DNA from: JAISGQ01 sp045604155
GTDB lineage: Bacteria; Bacillota; Clostridia; Oscillospirales; Acutalibacteraceae
Assembly: GCA_045604155.1 (NCBI GenBank)
Contig: JAZUNN010000021.1
Span: 1-18,077, forward strand
Reading direction: 5' to 3'
DNA: 18,077 nt
Below the pieces are notes generated by a model. The model saw only the letters and a list, made by a program, of their open reading frames with translations. It had not been told where the DNA came from and made no database searches. Shown in pieces: positions 1 to 7,308 of the stretch. The translations under genes were made by a program, and so were the position numbers. The number at the start of each line of letters is the position of its first letter. Within the stretch, counting starts at the first letter, position 1.

Positions 1-116
1 ATGATTGAAATAAAAAGTACAAGTATTTCAACAAGTGATTTCTTTTTGCTCATTTATTTGCCTCCGGACTGAAAATTCCTGATAATTATAGCAATAGTAT
101 GTTTTTGAGTCAATGG

Positions 117-145
117 TTGCATAATAAAGAAAAATATGATAAAAT
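117..145 (+). promoter_or_regulatory. Sigma-A-type promoter for the threonine-rich surface protein
   Basis: A TTGCAT -35 (117-122) lies 17 nt from a TAAAAT -10 (140-145), with a TG at 137-138 giving an extended -10. Transcription would start near 152 and leave about 36 nt of leader before the TTG start at 188. It probably also drives lepA, because no other promoter is evident before that gene. The first 116 bases of the window hold no gene I can support. Confidence 0.65.
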
Positions 146-187
146 ACTAATCCGTAATCACAAAATTTCAACGAAAGGAAGATTTCG

Positions 188-1162
188 TTGCCTATCAAGC
201 GAATAATTGCAATGGTCATTGTTGTGCTCTGCATATGCATGTCAGGTGTTACAGTGTTTGCAACAGGGGAAGAAGGCGGAGAAACACCATCTTCATCATC
301 CACAACTACTACAACGACTACAACAACTACTACAACTACTACAACTACTACAACTACAACCACGCAGGCCACAACAACCACCACAAAAGCATCCACTACA
401 ACAACCAAGGGGTCTACAAAAAAGACATCCTCTACAACAAAGGGATCGACCAAATCGACCACATCCACAACAGGTACCACAACCACAACTGCTCCTCAGG
501 TAATTCAGGGACAGATTGCAGGCGGCTCGGTGACTTTCAAGGCATCAAACAGCAAGAGAGTACCCGTTGGAAAGACTACAACACTCTACCTTACAATTTC
601 GGACATCAGCGGTAACTATTCAACCGTTTTTACCGTGGATGACACCACCGTTGTATCTCTTGAAAAGATCAACAACCAGAGTGTAAAGGTCACAGGTCTG
701 AAGCCTGGTTCTGTAGTGGTTACCGCATTTATTGAAGGAAGAACCGCTCAGTATACTCTTGCGGTAGGCGATGCAGTGGCAACTCAGCCTACTCAGGCAC
801 CCCAGACACCTGCTGACCCGAATGCACCGGATGCACCGGAAGACGGTGAAATTACAGATGAAGAAATCGGCGAAGAAATCGAGCTCGATCTATTCTCAAC
901 CCCTGAAAATGATCAGCTTGCAGAATACATTGAAGAATCCCAGCAGACCAGCGCAGGCGATATGCTCCTCGGCATAATCGGTTTTGCAGCAATTTTCGGC
1001 GGCTTCGGTGTAGTTCTGTCCGTAATATTCAGAAACAGAAGTCCCAAACTCAATCTTTACCCCGGTTCACGCCGCCGTTTCAATACAGGCGGAACTTCGG
1101 GCGGCAAGCGCAGAAAGCGCCTTCTTCCCGACCATTATTACAGAAGTAACGATAAATTCTGA
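188..1162 (+). CDS. Threonine-rich, Ig-like (BIG2-type) membrane-anchored surface protein
   Basis: A 324-residue protein of unknown function. Residues 1-26 form a signal peptide (KRII, a hydrophobic core, then VFA before the cut). An uninterrupted run of 21 threonines follows at 39-59, then a Thr/Ser/Lys linker to about residue 105. Residues 110-195 look like a bacterial Ig-like fold (VPVGKTTTLYLTI, VVSLEKIN, VTGLKPGSVVVTAFIEG). After an acidic stretch (DAPEDGEITDEEIGEEIEL) comes one membrane helix at about 259-282 and a very basic C-terminal tail containing RRR and KRRKR. The predicted topology is outside-to-inside, with the Thr stalk and Ig domain on the surface; Thr-rich stalks are often glycosylated. 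The TTG start is chosen because AAAGGAAG (174-181) sits 6 nt upstream and the signal peptide begins there. The stop codon lies inside the lepA ribosome binding site, so the two are probably co-expressed. Domain calls are by eye. Confidence 0.8.
   Translation: MPIKRIIAMVIVVLCICMSGVTVFATGEEGGETPSSSSTTTTTTTTTTTTTTTTTTTTTQATTTTTKASTTTTKGSTKKTSSTTKGSTKSTTSTTGTTTTTAPQVIQGQIAGGSVTFKASNSKRVPVGKTTTLYLTISDISGNYSTVFTVDDTTVVSLEKINNQSVKVTGLKPGSVVVTAFIEGRTAQYTLAVGDAVATQPTQAPQTPADPNAPDAPEDGEITDEEIGEEIELDLFSTPENDQLAEYIEESQQTSAGDMLLGIIGFAAIFGGFGVVLSVIFRNRSPKLNLYPGSRRRFNTGGTSGGKRRKRLLPDHYYRSNDKF
302..364 (+). repeat. Poly-threonine codon minisatellite
   Basis: Twenty-one consecutive threonine codons, mostly ACA and ACT, with a 9-bp unit (ACT ACT ACA order) recurring in tandem at about 328-355. 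It lies within the surface-protein gene, and gain or loss of units would stay in frame. The near-repeat nature also creates long valine-rich open frames on the opposite strand, which are not genes. Confidence 0.85.
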
Positions 1163-1173
1163 GGTGATATAAT

Positions 1174-2985
1174 TTGGCAACGCCTCCCGAACTGCTGCGT
1201 AATTTTTGTATCGTAGCACATATTGACCATGGCAAGAGCACACTTGCCGACCGAATTCTCGAAAAGACAAGTTCCGTTTCCGCACGAGAAATGGAGAATC
1301 AGATCCTTGACAGTATGGATCTTGAGCGTGAGCGCGGCATAACCATAAAGGCTCGTGCTGTAGCGCTGAACTATACCGCCAAGGACGGAAAGACCTATAC
1401 CTTCAATCTTATCGATACCCCGGGTCATGTTGACTTCAATTACGAGGTCAGCCGTTCTCTTGCTGCCTGCGAGGGCGCAATCCTGATAGTCGATGCCTCT
1501 CAGGGAATTGAGGCCCAGACCCTTGCAAACACCTATCTTGCAGTTGATGCAGGACTTGAGATTCTTCCCGTTATCAATAAGATTGACCTTGTTTCTGCAG
1601 ACCCTGACAGATGCATCAAGGAAATTGAGGACGTAATCGGCATACCTGCCGAGGACGCACCCAGAATTTCTGCAAAGTGCGGCATAAATATCGAAGATGT
1701 TCTTGAGAAGATCGTTGAGGTGATTCCTCCTCCCGAGGTTGACAGAGAAGCACCTCTTCAGGCAATGATCTTTGACAGCTACTACGATTCCTACAGAGGT
1801 GTTATCGCTTATGTAAGAGTCAAGAGCGGTACAGTCAAGGTCGGTGATACCATCCGCATGATGAATACAGGCGCAGAGTTTCAGGTCGTTGAGTGCGGCT
1901 TCCTTCGTGCAATGAGCCTTGATCCTGTGGGCGAGATAGCCGCAGGCGAGGTTGGCTATATTGCGGCTTCCATAAAGAGCGTAGGCGATGCGCGCGTCGG
2001 TGATACCATTACCAAGGTTGACAATCCTGCACCACAGCCCCTGCCGGGTTATCGCAAAGTTAATCCCATGGTATATTGCGGTATTTATCCTGCTGACGGA
2101 GCAAAATACGAAAATCTCCGTGATGCTCTCGGAAAGCTCCAGCTCAACGATGCAGCACTGACCTTTGAGCCCGAAACCTCTATTGCATTGGGCTTTGGTT
2201 TCCGCTGCGGCTTCCTTGGACTTCTCCATATGGAGATAATCCAGGAGCGCCTTGACCGTGAGTTTGATCTTGAGCTTATCACAACTGCACCCAGCGTTAT
2301 TTACAGAATATACAAGACCGACGGCGAGTGCGTGGAGATCGATAACCCCACAAACTATCCCGATCCTGCACTTATTGACTATTCCGAAGAGCCCATTACC
2401 GATGCTCATATATACACTCCCGCTGAGTATGTCGGCAACATAATGGAACTTGCACAGGACAGACGAGGTGTGTTCAAAGGCATGGAATACATTACTCCTG
2501 ATCGTGTTGATATGCATTATGAGCTGCCTCTTAATGAAATAGTCTATGACTTTTTCGATGCAATAAAGAGCCGCTCAAAGGGCTATGCCTCCTTTGACTA
2601 CGAGCTTAAGGGCTACGTCCGCTCAAATCTCGTAAAGCTCGATATTATGCTCAACGGTGATATCGTTGACGCACTGAGCTTTATTGTCCATGCCGATAAG
2701 GCATACCCAAGAGCAAGAACTCTTGCATCAAGACTTAAGGAAAATATTCCCCGCCAGATGTTTGAAGTCCCAATTCAGGCTGCAATCGGCGGCAAGATAA
2801 TTGCCCGTGAAACCGTTAAGGCAATGCGCAAGGACGTTCTCGCAAAGTGCTACGGCGGTGACATTACCAGAAAGAAGAAACTGCTTGAAAAGCAGAAAGA
2901 GGGTAAAAAGAAGATGCGTCAGCTTGGCTCCGTATCCGTACCCTTCGAAGCATTCATGGCAGTCCTCAAGCTGGACGAAGAATAA
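1174..2985 (+). CDS. lepA: Elongation factor 4 (LepA), ribosome-associated translational GTPase
   Basis: A 603-residue protein, the normal length for LepA/EF4, a GTPase that acts on the ribosome during translation and subunit biogenesis. The G domain is intact: P-loop AHIDHGKST (15-23), G2 RGITIK (54-59), G3 DTPGH (81-85) and G4 NKID (135-138). Further on, FGFRCGFLGLLHMEIIQERL and SVIYRIYKTDGE match the EF-G-like domains, and the C-terminal region rich in Lys/Arg (YGGDITRKKKLLEKQKEGKKKMRQ, given here in part) is the LepA-specific tail. The TTG start at 1174 is set by the P-loop position and by GAGGTGAT (1161-1168), 5 nt upstream. That site begins inside the stop codon of the preceding gene, which suggests translational coupling to the surface protein. 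Confidence 0.97.
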   Translation: MATPPELLRNFCIVAHIDHGKSTLADRILEKTSSVSAREMENQILDSMDLERERGITIKARAVALNYTAKDGKTYTFNLIDTPGHVDFNYEVSRSLAACEGAILIVDASQGIEAQTLANTYLAVDAGLEILPVINKIDLVSADPDRCIKEIEDVIGIPAEDAPRISAKCGINIEDVLEKIVEVIPPPEVDREAPLQAMIFDSYYDSYRGVIAYVRVKSGTVKVGDTIRMMNTGAEFQVVECGFLRAMSLDPVGEIAAGEVGYIAASIKSVGDARVGDTITKVDNPAPQPLPGYRKVNPMVYCGIYPADGAKYENLRDALGKLQLNDAALTFEPETSIALGFGFRCGFLGLLHMEIIQERLDREFDLELITTAPSVIYRIYKTDGECVEIDNPTNYPDPALIDYSEEPITDAHIYTPAEYVGNIMELAQDRRGVFKGMEYITPDRVDMHYELPLNEIVYDFFDAIKSRSKGYASFDYELKGYVRSNLVKLDIMLNGDIVDALSFIVHADKAYPRARTLASRLKENIPRQMFEVPIQAAIGGKIIARETVKAMRKDVLAKCYGGDITRKKKLLEKQKEGKKKMRQLGSVSVPFEAFMAVLKLDEE

Positions 2986-2986
2986 T

Positions 2987-3087
2987 AAAAGTTTTGCCCG
3001 CTTTTTTCAAAAGCGGCAGGATTCAAAAGGACAGAGTCCTTTTGTCGGGTGTTTGAGGGGAGAAACCCCTCAACTAATCATACTTTT
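2987..3087 (+). repeat. Multi-hairpin intergenic repeat, copy A
   Basis: About 100 bp with three consecutive hairpins: arms 2999-3005/3009-3015; AAAAGGAC (3025-3032) and GTCCTTTT (3036-3043) around AGA; TTGAGGGG (3053-3060) and CCCCTCAA (3066-3073) around AGAAA. The ends AAAAGT (2987-2992) and ACTTTT (3082-3087) are complementary and would close the whole unit. The opening AAAAGTTTTGCCCGC and the joints between hairpins recur at 12191-12275, and part of the design recurs inverted at 12326-12416. It is not coding, although an open frame passes through it into hemW. Confidence 0.8.
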
Positions 3088-3089
3088 CC

Positions 3090-3120
3090 AAATGCGTGCC
3101 CTCGGCACGCATTTGTTTTT
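3090..3120 (+). terminator. Intrinsic terminator between lepA and hemW
   Basis: An 11-bp perfect stem, AAATGCGTGCC (3090-3100) and GGCACGCATTT (3104-3114), with a CTC loop and followed by GTTTTT. It ends only 3 nt before the hemW ribosome binding site (3124-3130). It must therefore either be partly read through or act as an attenuator, because I see no promoter between it and hemW. Confidence 0.85.
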
Positions 3121-3135
3121 AACGAGGTGAAACAA

Positions 3136-4230
3136 ATGAAACCCGTTGGCATCTACATTCACATACCCTTCTGTGCATCAAAATGTCCGTACTGCGACTT
3201 CCATTCGGGCAGAGCATCAGAAGAAACAAAAACAGCATATACCAATGCTCTCATTCGTACAATTTCCGAATATAAGCCACAAAATATATCTGCCGACACT
3301 ATCTATTTCGGCGGCGGTACCCCTCCGTTGCTGGGTACTGAAAATCTTCAGCGTGTGCTCGAAAGCCTTCACCAAACCTTTTCAATTTCACAAAATGCCG
3401 AAATAACCATGGAGGCAAATCCTGCCGATGACCTTTATGACTTCTTTACTGCAATGAAAGCCTCAGGAGTCAATCGCATATCCATGGGACTTCAATCGGG
3501 CAATGATAATGAGCTTCAGCTTTTAGGACGCAGGCATACTGCCTCGGATTGCGAAAAGGCGGTAAATGACGCAAGACGTGCAGGTATGGAAAATCTGTCT
3601 CTTGACCTTATGCTGGGTATTCCATCCCAGACTTCAGACAGCCTTTCACGCAGTGTTGATTTCGTTTCCTCTCTTAATCCTGACCACGTTTCAGCCTATC
3701 TTCTCAAAATTGAAGAGGGGACACCATTCTGGAAAAATACCCCTGAAATTCCCGATGACGATACGAGCGCAGAGCTTTATGAACAGTGCGTTTCACTCCT
3801 TGCGGAGAAAGGCTACGCCCGATATGAAATCTCCAATTTTTCAAAGAAAGACAGAGAAAGCCGTCATAATCTGAAATACTGGAATGCTGAAGAATACATC
3901 GGTATCGGCGCATCAGCCCACAGCTTTTTCGGAGGCAAACGTTTCTATTACCCTCGCAGCACAGAAGCTTTCATTGAAGGTGCAGCTCCCATTGATGACG
4001 GCGAAGGCGGCAGTGAAGAAGAATACGCAATGCTCCGTTTGCGCCTTGCTGAAGGTATTGCAGAAAGAGATTGGGCTGCTCGTTTCGGTACACGGATTCC
4101 GCAGAATATCCGTAAAAATGCCAAAAATCCTCAACTGAAAAATCTGCTTGTTTCTGACGAAAAAGGTATCCGCCTTATTGGGGAAGGGTTTCTTCTGTCG
4201 AACAGTGTGATTTGTGCACTGTTAACATAA
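3136..4230 (+). CDS. hemW: HemW-like radical SAM heme chaperone
   Basis: A 364-residue member of the HemN/HemW radical SAM family. C13, C17 and C20 (FCASKCPYCDF) form the CxxxCxxC site for the [4Fe-4S] cluster. YFGGGTPPLL is the SAM-binding GGGTP segment, and EANPAD, GVNRISMGLQSG and DLMLGIPSQT follow in family order. Proteins of this length next to lepA are normally HemW, a heme-binding protein proposed to hand heme to respiratory enzymes, rather than the longer coproporphyrinogen dehydrogenase HemN. The ATG at 3136 is preferred over an in-frame start at 3049 because GAGGTGA (3124-3130) sits 5 nt upstream and the conserved IYIHIPFC block begins right after it; the earlier start would translate the repeat and the terminator. 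Unlike the common lepA-hemW-hrcA order, hrcA does not follow. Confidence 0.9.
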   Translation: MKPVGIYIHIPFCASKCPYCDFHSGRASEETKTAYTNALIRTISEYKPQNISADTIYFGGGTPPLLGTENLQRVLESLHQTFSISQNAEITMEANPADDLYDFFTAMKASGVNRISMGLQSGNDNELQLLGRRHTASDCEKAVNDARRAGMENLSLDLMLGIPSQTSDSLSRSVDFVSSLNPDHVSAYLLKIEEGTPFWKNTPEIPDDDTSAELYEQCVSLLAEKGYARYEISNFSKKDRESRHNLKYWNAEEYIGIGASAHSFFGGKRFYYPRSTEAFIEGAAPIDDGEGGSEEEYAMLRLRLAEGIAERDWAARFGTRIPQNIRKNAKNPQLKNLLVSDEKGIRLIGEGFLLSNSVICALLT

Positions 4231-4274
4231 AAAACCATTAAGTTTGTGCAAATGTATGATTTTAATCTTGTAAC

Positions 4275-4303
4275 TTTTTATCTTAAAATGTATGTGATAT
4301 AAT
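4275..4303 (+). promoter_or_regulatory. Extended -10 promoter for the degV-family gene
   Basis: A perfect TATAAT (4298-4303) preceded by TG at 4295-4296. The -35 at 17-nt spacing is poor (TTTTTA, 4275-4280), which the TG extension can compensate. The transcript would carry about 28 nt before the ATG at 4338. Confidence 0.6.
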
Positions 4304-4337
4304 ATATTAAAATTTATTAAGAAATGAGGAGCCCATA

Positions 4338-5219
4338 ATGCAGAAAATAAGGATTTTTTGCGATACATCCTCGGATATTTCCAAGGACCTTGCAAAAGAA
4401 CTTGATATTGAAATGTTCCCTATTCCCGTTACCTGGGGCGACAAGAGCCTTGAGGACGGAGTTGACTATACATACGAAGAATTCTGGAAGCTTCTCGAAG
4501 GAACAAAGGTGATGCCCACAACATCCCATATTTCCCTCGACACCACTTCCAAGGCATATCTCAAGGCTTATGAGGACGGCTGCGAGGCAGTTATCCATGT
4601 AACCAACAACAGCAAGAACAGCGGTATGTTCAATACTGCAAACATTGCAAAGAAGTTCTTCTTTGAAGAGCATCCTGAGGCTGTGGGCAAGTTCAGAATC
4701 GAGCCTGTAGACTCTCATACCTTCACCCTTGCATATGCACTTCCCGTAATCTACGGTGCAAGACTCCGTAATAACGGCGGTTCTGTTGACGAAATCCTTG
4801 AACTCATGGATGAAGTAGTCCACAGAGCAGAAATCTACATGGTCGTATACGATCTTAAGTTTGCAAGAATGTCCGGAAGAATCAGCGCAGCATCTGCAAT
4901 TCTCGGCGGTGCACTGGGCATCCGTCCCATCATGAGCATGATCCACGGCGAAACTGCAACTCTCGAAAAGCTCCGCGGCGACAGCAAGGTTGTTCCTGCA
5001 CTTGTGAAGGCAGTACAGGATAACATGGATCCCAAGTTTGATGAATACGTAGTTGTCAGAGGCACACCCGAGGAAGAAGCAAAGCTTCTTGAGAAGGAAG
5101 TCGGCAAGGCAACAAAGATGAAGTCACTGGGTATCTATAAGCTTGGCGCAGCAGTCGGCATCAATGTAGGTCCCAAGGCAATGGCCGTTATTATCCTCGG
5201 TAAGGACAGACGTAAATAA
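4338..5219 (+). CDS. DegV family (FakB-like) fatty-acid-binding protein
   Basis: A 293-residue DegV-family protein. Characterised members (FakB) hold a single fatty acid so that the kinase FakA can phosphorylate it and feed phospholipid synthesis; FakA is not in this window. Visible signs are the opening IFCDTSSDIS (residues 5-14), MPTTSHIS, the ligand-pocket region NNSKNSGMFNTA in place of the more usual LSGT, the hinge MSGRIS, and GALGIRPIM. The gene has its own promoter, an AGGAG (4327-4331) 6 nt before the ATG, and a strong terminator directly after it, so it is probably monocistronic. The family assignment is firm; the actual lipid and partner are unknown. Confidence 0.88.
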   Translation: MQKIRIFCDTSSDISKDLAKELDIEMFPIPVTWGDKSLEDGVDYTYEEFWKLLEGTKVMPTTSHISLDTTSKAYLKAYEDGCEAVIHVTNNSKNSGMFNTANIAKKFFFEEHPEAVGKFRIEPVDSHTFTLAYALPVIYGARLRNNGGSVDEILELMDEVVHRAEIYMVVYDLKFARMSGRISAASAILGGALGIRPIMSMIHGETATLEKLRGDSKVVPALVKAVQDNMDPKFDEYVVVRGTPEEEAKLLEKEVGKATKMKSLGIYKLGAAVGINVGPKAMAVIILGKDRRK

Positions 5220-5225
5220 GATATT

Positions 5226-5263
5226 AAAGCGTTAAAAAAGCCGTTGCTTTTTTAACGCTTTTC
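5226..5263 (+). terminator. Terminator after the degV-family gene
   Basis: A 16-bp perfect stem, AAAGCGTTAAAAAAGC (5226-5241) with its complement at 5246-5261 around a CGTT loop, followed by a short T/C tract. It begins 6 nt after the stop codon. Confidence 0.88.
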
Positions 5264-5272
5264 TACTACAAT
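5244..5272 (+). promoter_or_regulatory. Possible aroC promoter overlapping the terminator
   Basis: TTGCTT (5244-5249) is 17 nt from TACAAT (5267-5272). The -35 lies inside the descending arm of the preceding terminator. This is the only promoter-like pair between the terminator and aroC, but the -35 match is only partial. Confidence 0.4.
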
Positions 5273-5313
5273 TAGATGAAGTAAATCCAATTTCTCTTCA
5301 GAGGTGTATATAT

Positions 5314-6405
5314 ATGTCTTCAACCTGGGGCAACAGCATAAAAATATCAATATTCGGAGAAAGTCACGGTGTAGGTATCGGCGTTGTAATTGACGGACTT
5401 CCTGCAGGTGAAAAGCTTGATATGGAGGAACTTCAGTTTCAGATGAGCCGCAGAGCACCGGGTAATGACAATACCGCAACTCCACGCAAGGAGCAGGATC
5501 TTCCGGAGATATGCTCAGGTATACTCAACGGCACTACAACAGGCGCACCGCTCTGTGCAGTAATCGAAAACTCAAATACCCGTTCCGTGGACTATGAAAA
5601 GCTTGCAAGGCTCCCCAGACCCGGACACGCAGACTACACAGGTGCAGTGCATTATAACGGCTATAATGATGTGCGAGGCGGAGGACACTTTTCCGGAAGA
5701 CTTACAGCACCTCTGACATTTGCAGGTGCAATCTGCAGACAGATACTTGCAAAAAGAGGAATAACCGTAGGCGGTCACATTTATGCAATAGGTAATGTAT
5801 TTGACAGACCCTTTGACCCTGTGAAGGTCAATTCCAAGCTCCTTTCCGAGCTTGGAAGAAATTACTTTGCCCTTGTCGATGAAACAAAGGAAGAGCAGAT
5901 GCGCAGGGTAATAGTTGATGCAAAGGAAGCTCTTGACAGTGTAGGCGGTATGGTTGAAATCGCAGTTACAGGTGTTCCTGCAGGTGTGGGTGATCCCATG
6001 TTCGGAGGCATAGAAAATGTCCTTTCTTCCATTGTTTTCGGTGTGCCTGCAGTAAAGGGCGTAGAATTCGGTGCAGGCTTCAATGTAACCAGAATGCGAG
6101 GCAGCGAATGCAATGACCCCTATGCGCTTGACGGAGAAAATATAATTACCCTTACAAACAACTGCGGCGGCATACTTGGCGGAATAACCAACGGAATGCC
6201 AATATTGATGCGTGCGGCCATAAAACCCACACCGTCAATATCCCAGAAGCAGCAGACAGTTGACCTGAGAGAAAAGCAGGAAACCATGCTGTCAATAGGA
6301 GGCAGACACGATCCCTGTATCGTACCACGTGCATTGCCTGCAATCGAAGCTGCGGTTGCAATAGCAATAACAGATCTTCTCAAGGGTGAAGGAAAGCTTA
6401 ACTAA
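5314..6405 (+). CDS. aroC: Chorismate synthase
   Basis: Catalyses the last step of the shikimate pathway, converting 5-enolpyruvylshikimate 3-phosphate to chorismate using reduced FMN. The protein is 363 residues, a normal length. Diagnostic segments are GESHG (15-19), RRAPGNDNTATPRKEQD, HYNGYNDVRGGGHFSGR (the FMN/substrate signature), NNCGGILGGITNG, KPTPSI and GRHDPCIVPRALP near residues 330-342. The ATG is set by AGAGGTG (5300-5306) 7 nt upstream and by the conserved N-terminus. No other shikimate genes are adjacent, so it appears to be transcribed alone, although I see no clear terminator before the acpP promoter. Confidence 0.97.
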   Translation: MSSTWGNSIKISIFGESHGVGIGVVIDGLPAGEKLDMEELQFQMSRRAPGNDNTATPRKEQDLPEICSGILNGTTTGAPLCAVIENSNTRSVDYEKLARLPRPGHADYTGAVHYNGYNDVRGGGHFSGRLTAPLTFAGAICRQILAKRGITVGGHIYAIGNVFDRPFDPVKVNSKLLSELGRNYFALVDETKEEQMRRVIVDAKEALDSVGGMVEIAVTGVPAGVGDPMFGGIENVLSSIVFGVPAVKGVEFGAGFNVTRMRGSECNDPYALDGENIITLTNNCGGILGGITNGMPILMRAAIKPTPSISQKQQTVDLREKQETMLSIGGRHDPCIVPRALPAIEAAVAIAITDLLKGEGKLN

Positions 6406-6457
6406 TATGGCAAATTAGAAAATTGCGAACAAAATATTAAATATATACAATATTCTA

Positions 6458-6486
6458 TTGACAAAGGGAAGAATAACCTATAAGAT
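6458..6486 (+). promoter_or_regulatory. Promoter of the acyl carrier protein gene
   Basis: A consensus TTGACA -35 (6458-6463), 17 nt, then TAAGAT (6481-6486). The leader to the ATG at 6565 is about 72 nt. I could not recognise a FapR- or FabT-type operator in it. Confidence 0.75.
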
Positions 6487-6564
6487 TTCAGTAACGATAT
6501 AACTTACTGCAAATAAAGCAGCAGATATCGAAAATAATTCTACGTTAATAAGGAGGTGCGAAGC

Positions 6565-6792
6565 ATGGTATTCGAGAAGGTAAAGGCTATCCTTGCCGAG
6601 CAGTTTGATGTTGAGGAGGACTCCATCACTACAGAAACCAACATTCAGGAGGATCTTGGTGCTGACTCTCTCGACGTTGTAGACCTCATCATGTCCATCG
6701 AAGATGAGTTTGAGTTTGAAGTTCCTGATCACGAGGTTGAGAATATCAAGACCGTCGGTGCTCTTGTTGATTTCATTTCCGCAAACAAATAA
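6565..6792 (+). CDS. acpP: Acyl carrier protein
   Basis: A 75-residue acidic acyl carrier protein that shuttles growing acyl chains during type II fatty-acid synthesis. The phosphopantetheine attachment site is Ser35 in GADSLDVVDL (32-41), and the four-helix pattern with the VKAILAEQF start and IKTVGALVDFI end is typical. The ATG at 6565 is chosen over the GTG at 6556, which lies within AGGAGG (6551-6556), the ribosome binding site for 6565. No fab genes are next to it. It has its own consensus promoter and a strong terminator, as expected for an abundant protein made as a single gene. Confidence 0.96.
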   Translation: MVFEKVKAILAEQFDVEEDSITTETNIQEDLGADSLDVVDLIMSIEDEFEFEVPDHEVENIKTVGALVDFISANK

Positions 6793-6805
6793 GTGGAATA
6801 AAAAT

Positions 6806-6840
6806 AACCGCAGTGGCTATCCACTGCGGTTTTATTTTTT
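6806..6840. terminator. Bidirectional terminator between acpP and the GNAT gene
   Basis: An 11-bp perfect stem, AACCGCAGTGG (6806-6816) and CCACTGCGGTT (6821-6831), with a CTAT loop. T-rich tracts follow on both strands (TTATTTTTTT on +, TTATTTTTATT on -), so it serves both convergent genes. The minus-strand gene's stop codon begins immediately beside it at 6832. Confidence 0.9.
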
Positions 6841-7308
6841 TATTCTGTACTCGTACACCTTGAAGTTCATCAAGCCCGTACGCTCATAATATCTCGAAAA
6901 GTTTTTAACGTGTTCAAAGCCCATGGAAACATACAGGTTTTCTGCAGCAGTATTTCCTTCAAGCACATCGAGAGTAACATAATCATGATGGCTGAGCTCA
7001 GCTTCAATAATCGCATTGTCAACCATCTGTCTTCCATAGCCACGTCTGGTATATGCCGGGAGTACACCTAAAAGATCAATCTCGGTATAATCAACATAAT
7101 CATGAATGATAACAGCGGCAACAGGCTTACCGTCCAGTTCACCGAAAACAAGCTCACGACATTCCAGAGCTTCTTTCAGCATCGTCTCATCGGGAAAATA
7201 TCCCATTTTCCAGTTTGGAGTGTAGGCAGATGTTTCTATAAGTTCACTGTAGAAATTGAAAACGGCATCATATTCAGATTCTTCAGGGCAGCGTAAGCAG
7301 AATTTCAT
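6832..7308 (-). CDS. GNAT family N-acetyltransferase
   Basis: A 158-residue single-domain GNAT acetyltransferase that would transfer an acetyl group from acetyl-CoA to an unknown amine. The acetyl-CoA pyrophosphate loop is VLPAYTRRGYGRQMVDNAI, with R89-G90-Y91-G92 as the Q/RxxGxG/A core. The second motif is NTAAENLYVSMGFE (119-132), with the usual Asn and Tyr. The N-terminal half sets the substrate and is not recognisable to me. It is the last gene of a four-gene minus-strand operon, and its ATG overlaps the preceding gene's TGA by 4 nt (7305-7308), indicating translational coupling. It is not next to tsaB or tsaE, so there is no reason to call it RimI. Confidence 0.88.
   Translation of the reverse strand: MKFCLRCPEESEYDAVFNFYSELIETSAYTPNWKMGYFPDETMLKEALECRELVFGELDGKPVAAVIIHDYVDYTEIDLLGVLPAYTRRGYGRQMVDNAIIEAELSHHDYVTLDVLEGNTAAENLYVSMGFEHVKNFSRYYERTGLMNFKVYEYRIKK

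Noticed and set aside
1..116. Possible 23-codon peptide beginning at base 1
   Set aside because: No ribosome binding site can be seen because the window starts there, and the sequence resembles nothing known to me.
28..486. Valine-rich open frame on the minus strand
   Set aside because: It is the antisense of the poly-threonine codon tract; no ribosome binding site and no protein-like composition.
1138..2517. 459-codon open frame on the minus strand
   Set aside because: It runs antisense through lepA, which has every GTPase motif; the antisense product has no recognisable domain.
3049..3135. Upstream in-frame extension of hemW
   Set aside because: It would translate the repeat element and terminator hairpin; the start at 3136 has a good ribosome binding site and the conserved N-terminus.
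4201..4223. 7-bp inverted repeat at the end of hemW
   Set aside because: The loop is long, no T-run follows and it lies in coding sequence; not supportable as a terminator.
6556..6564. GTG start of acpP three codons upstream
   Set aside because: It falls inside the AGGAGG ribosome binding site of the ATG at 6565.
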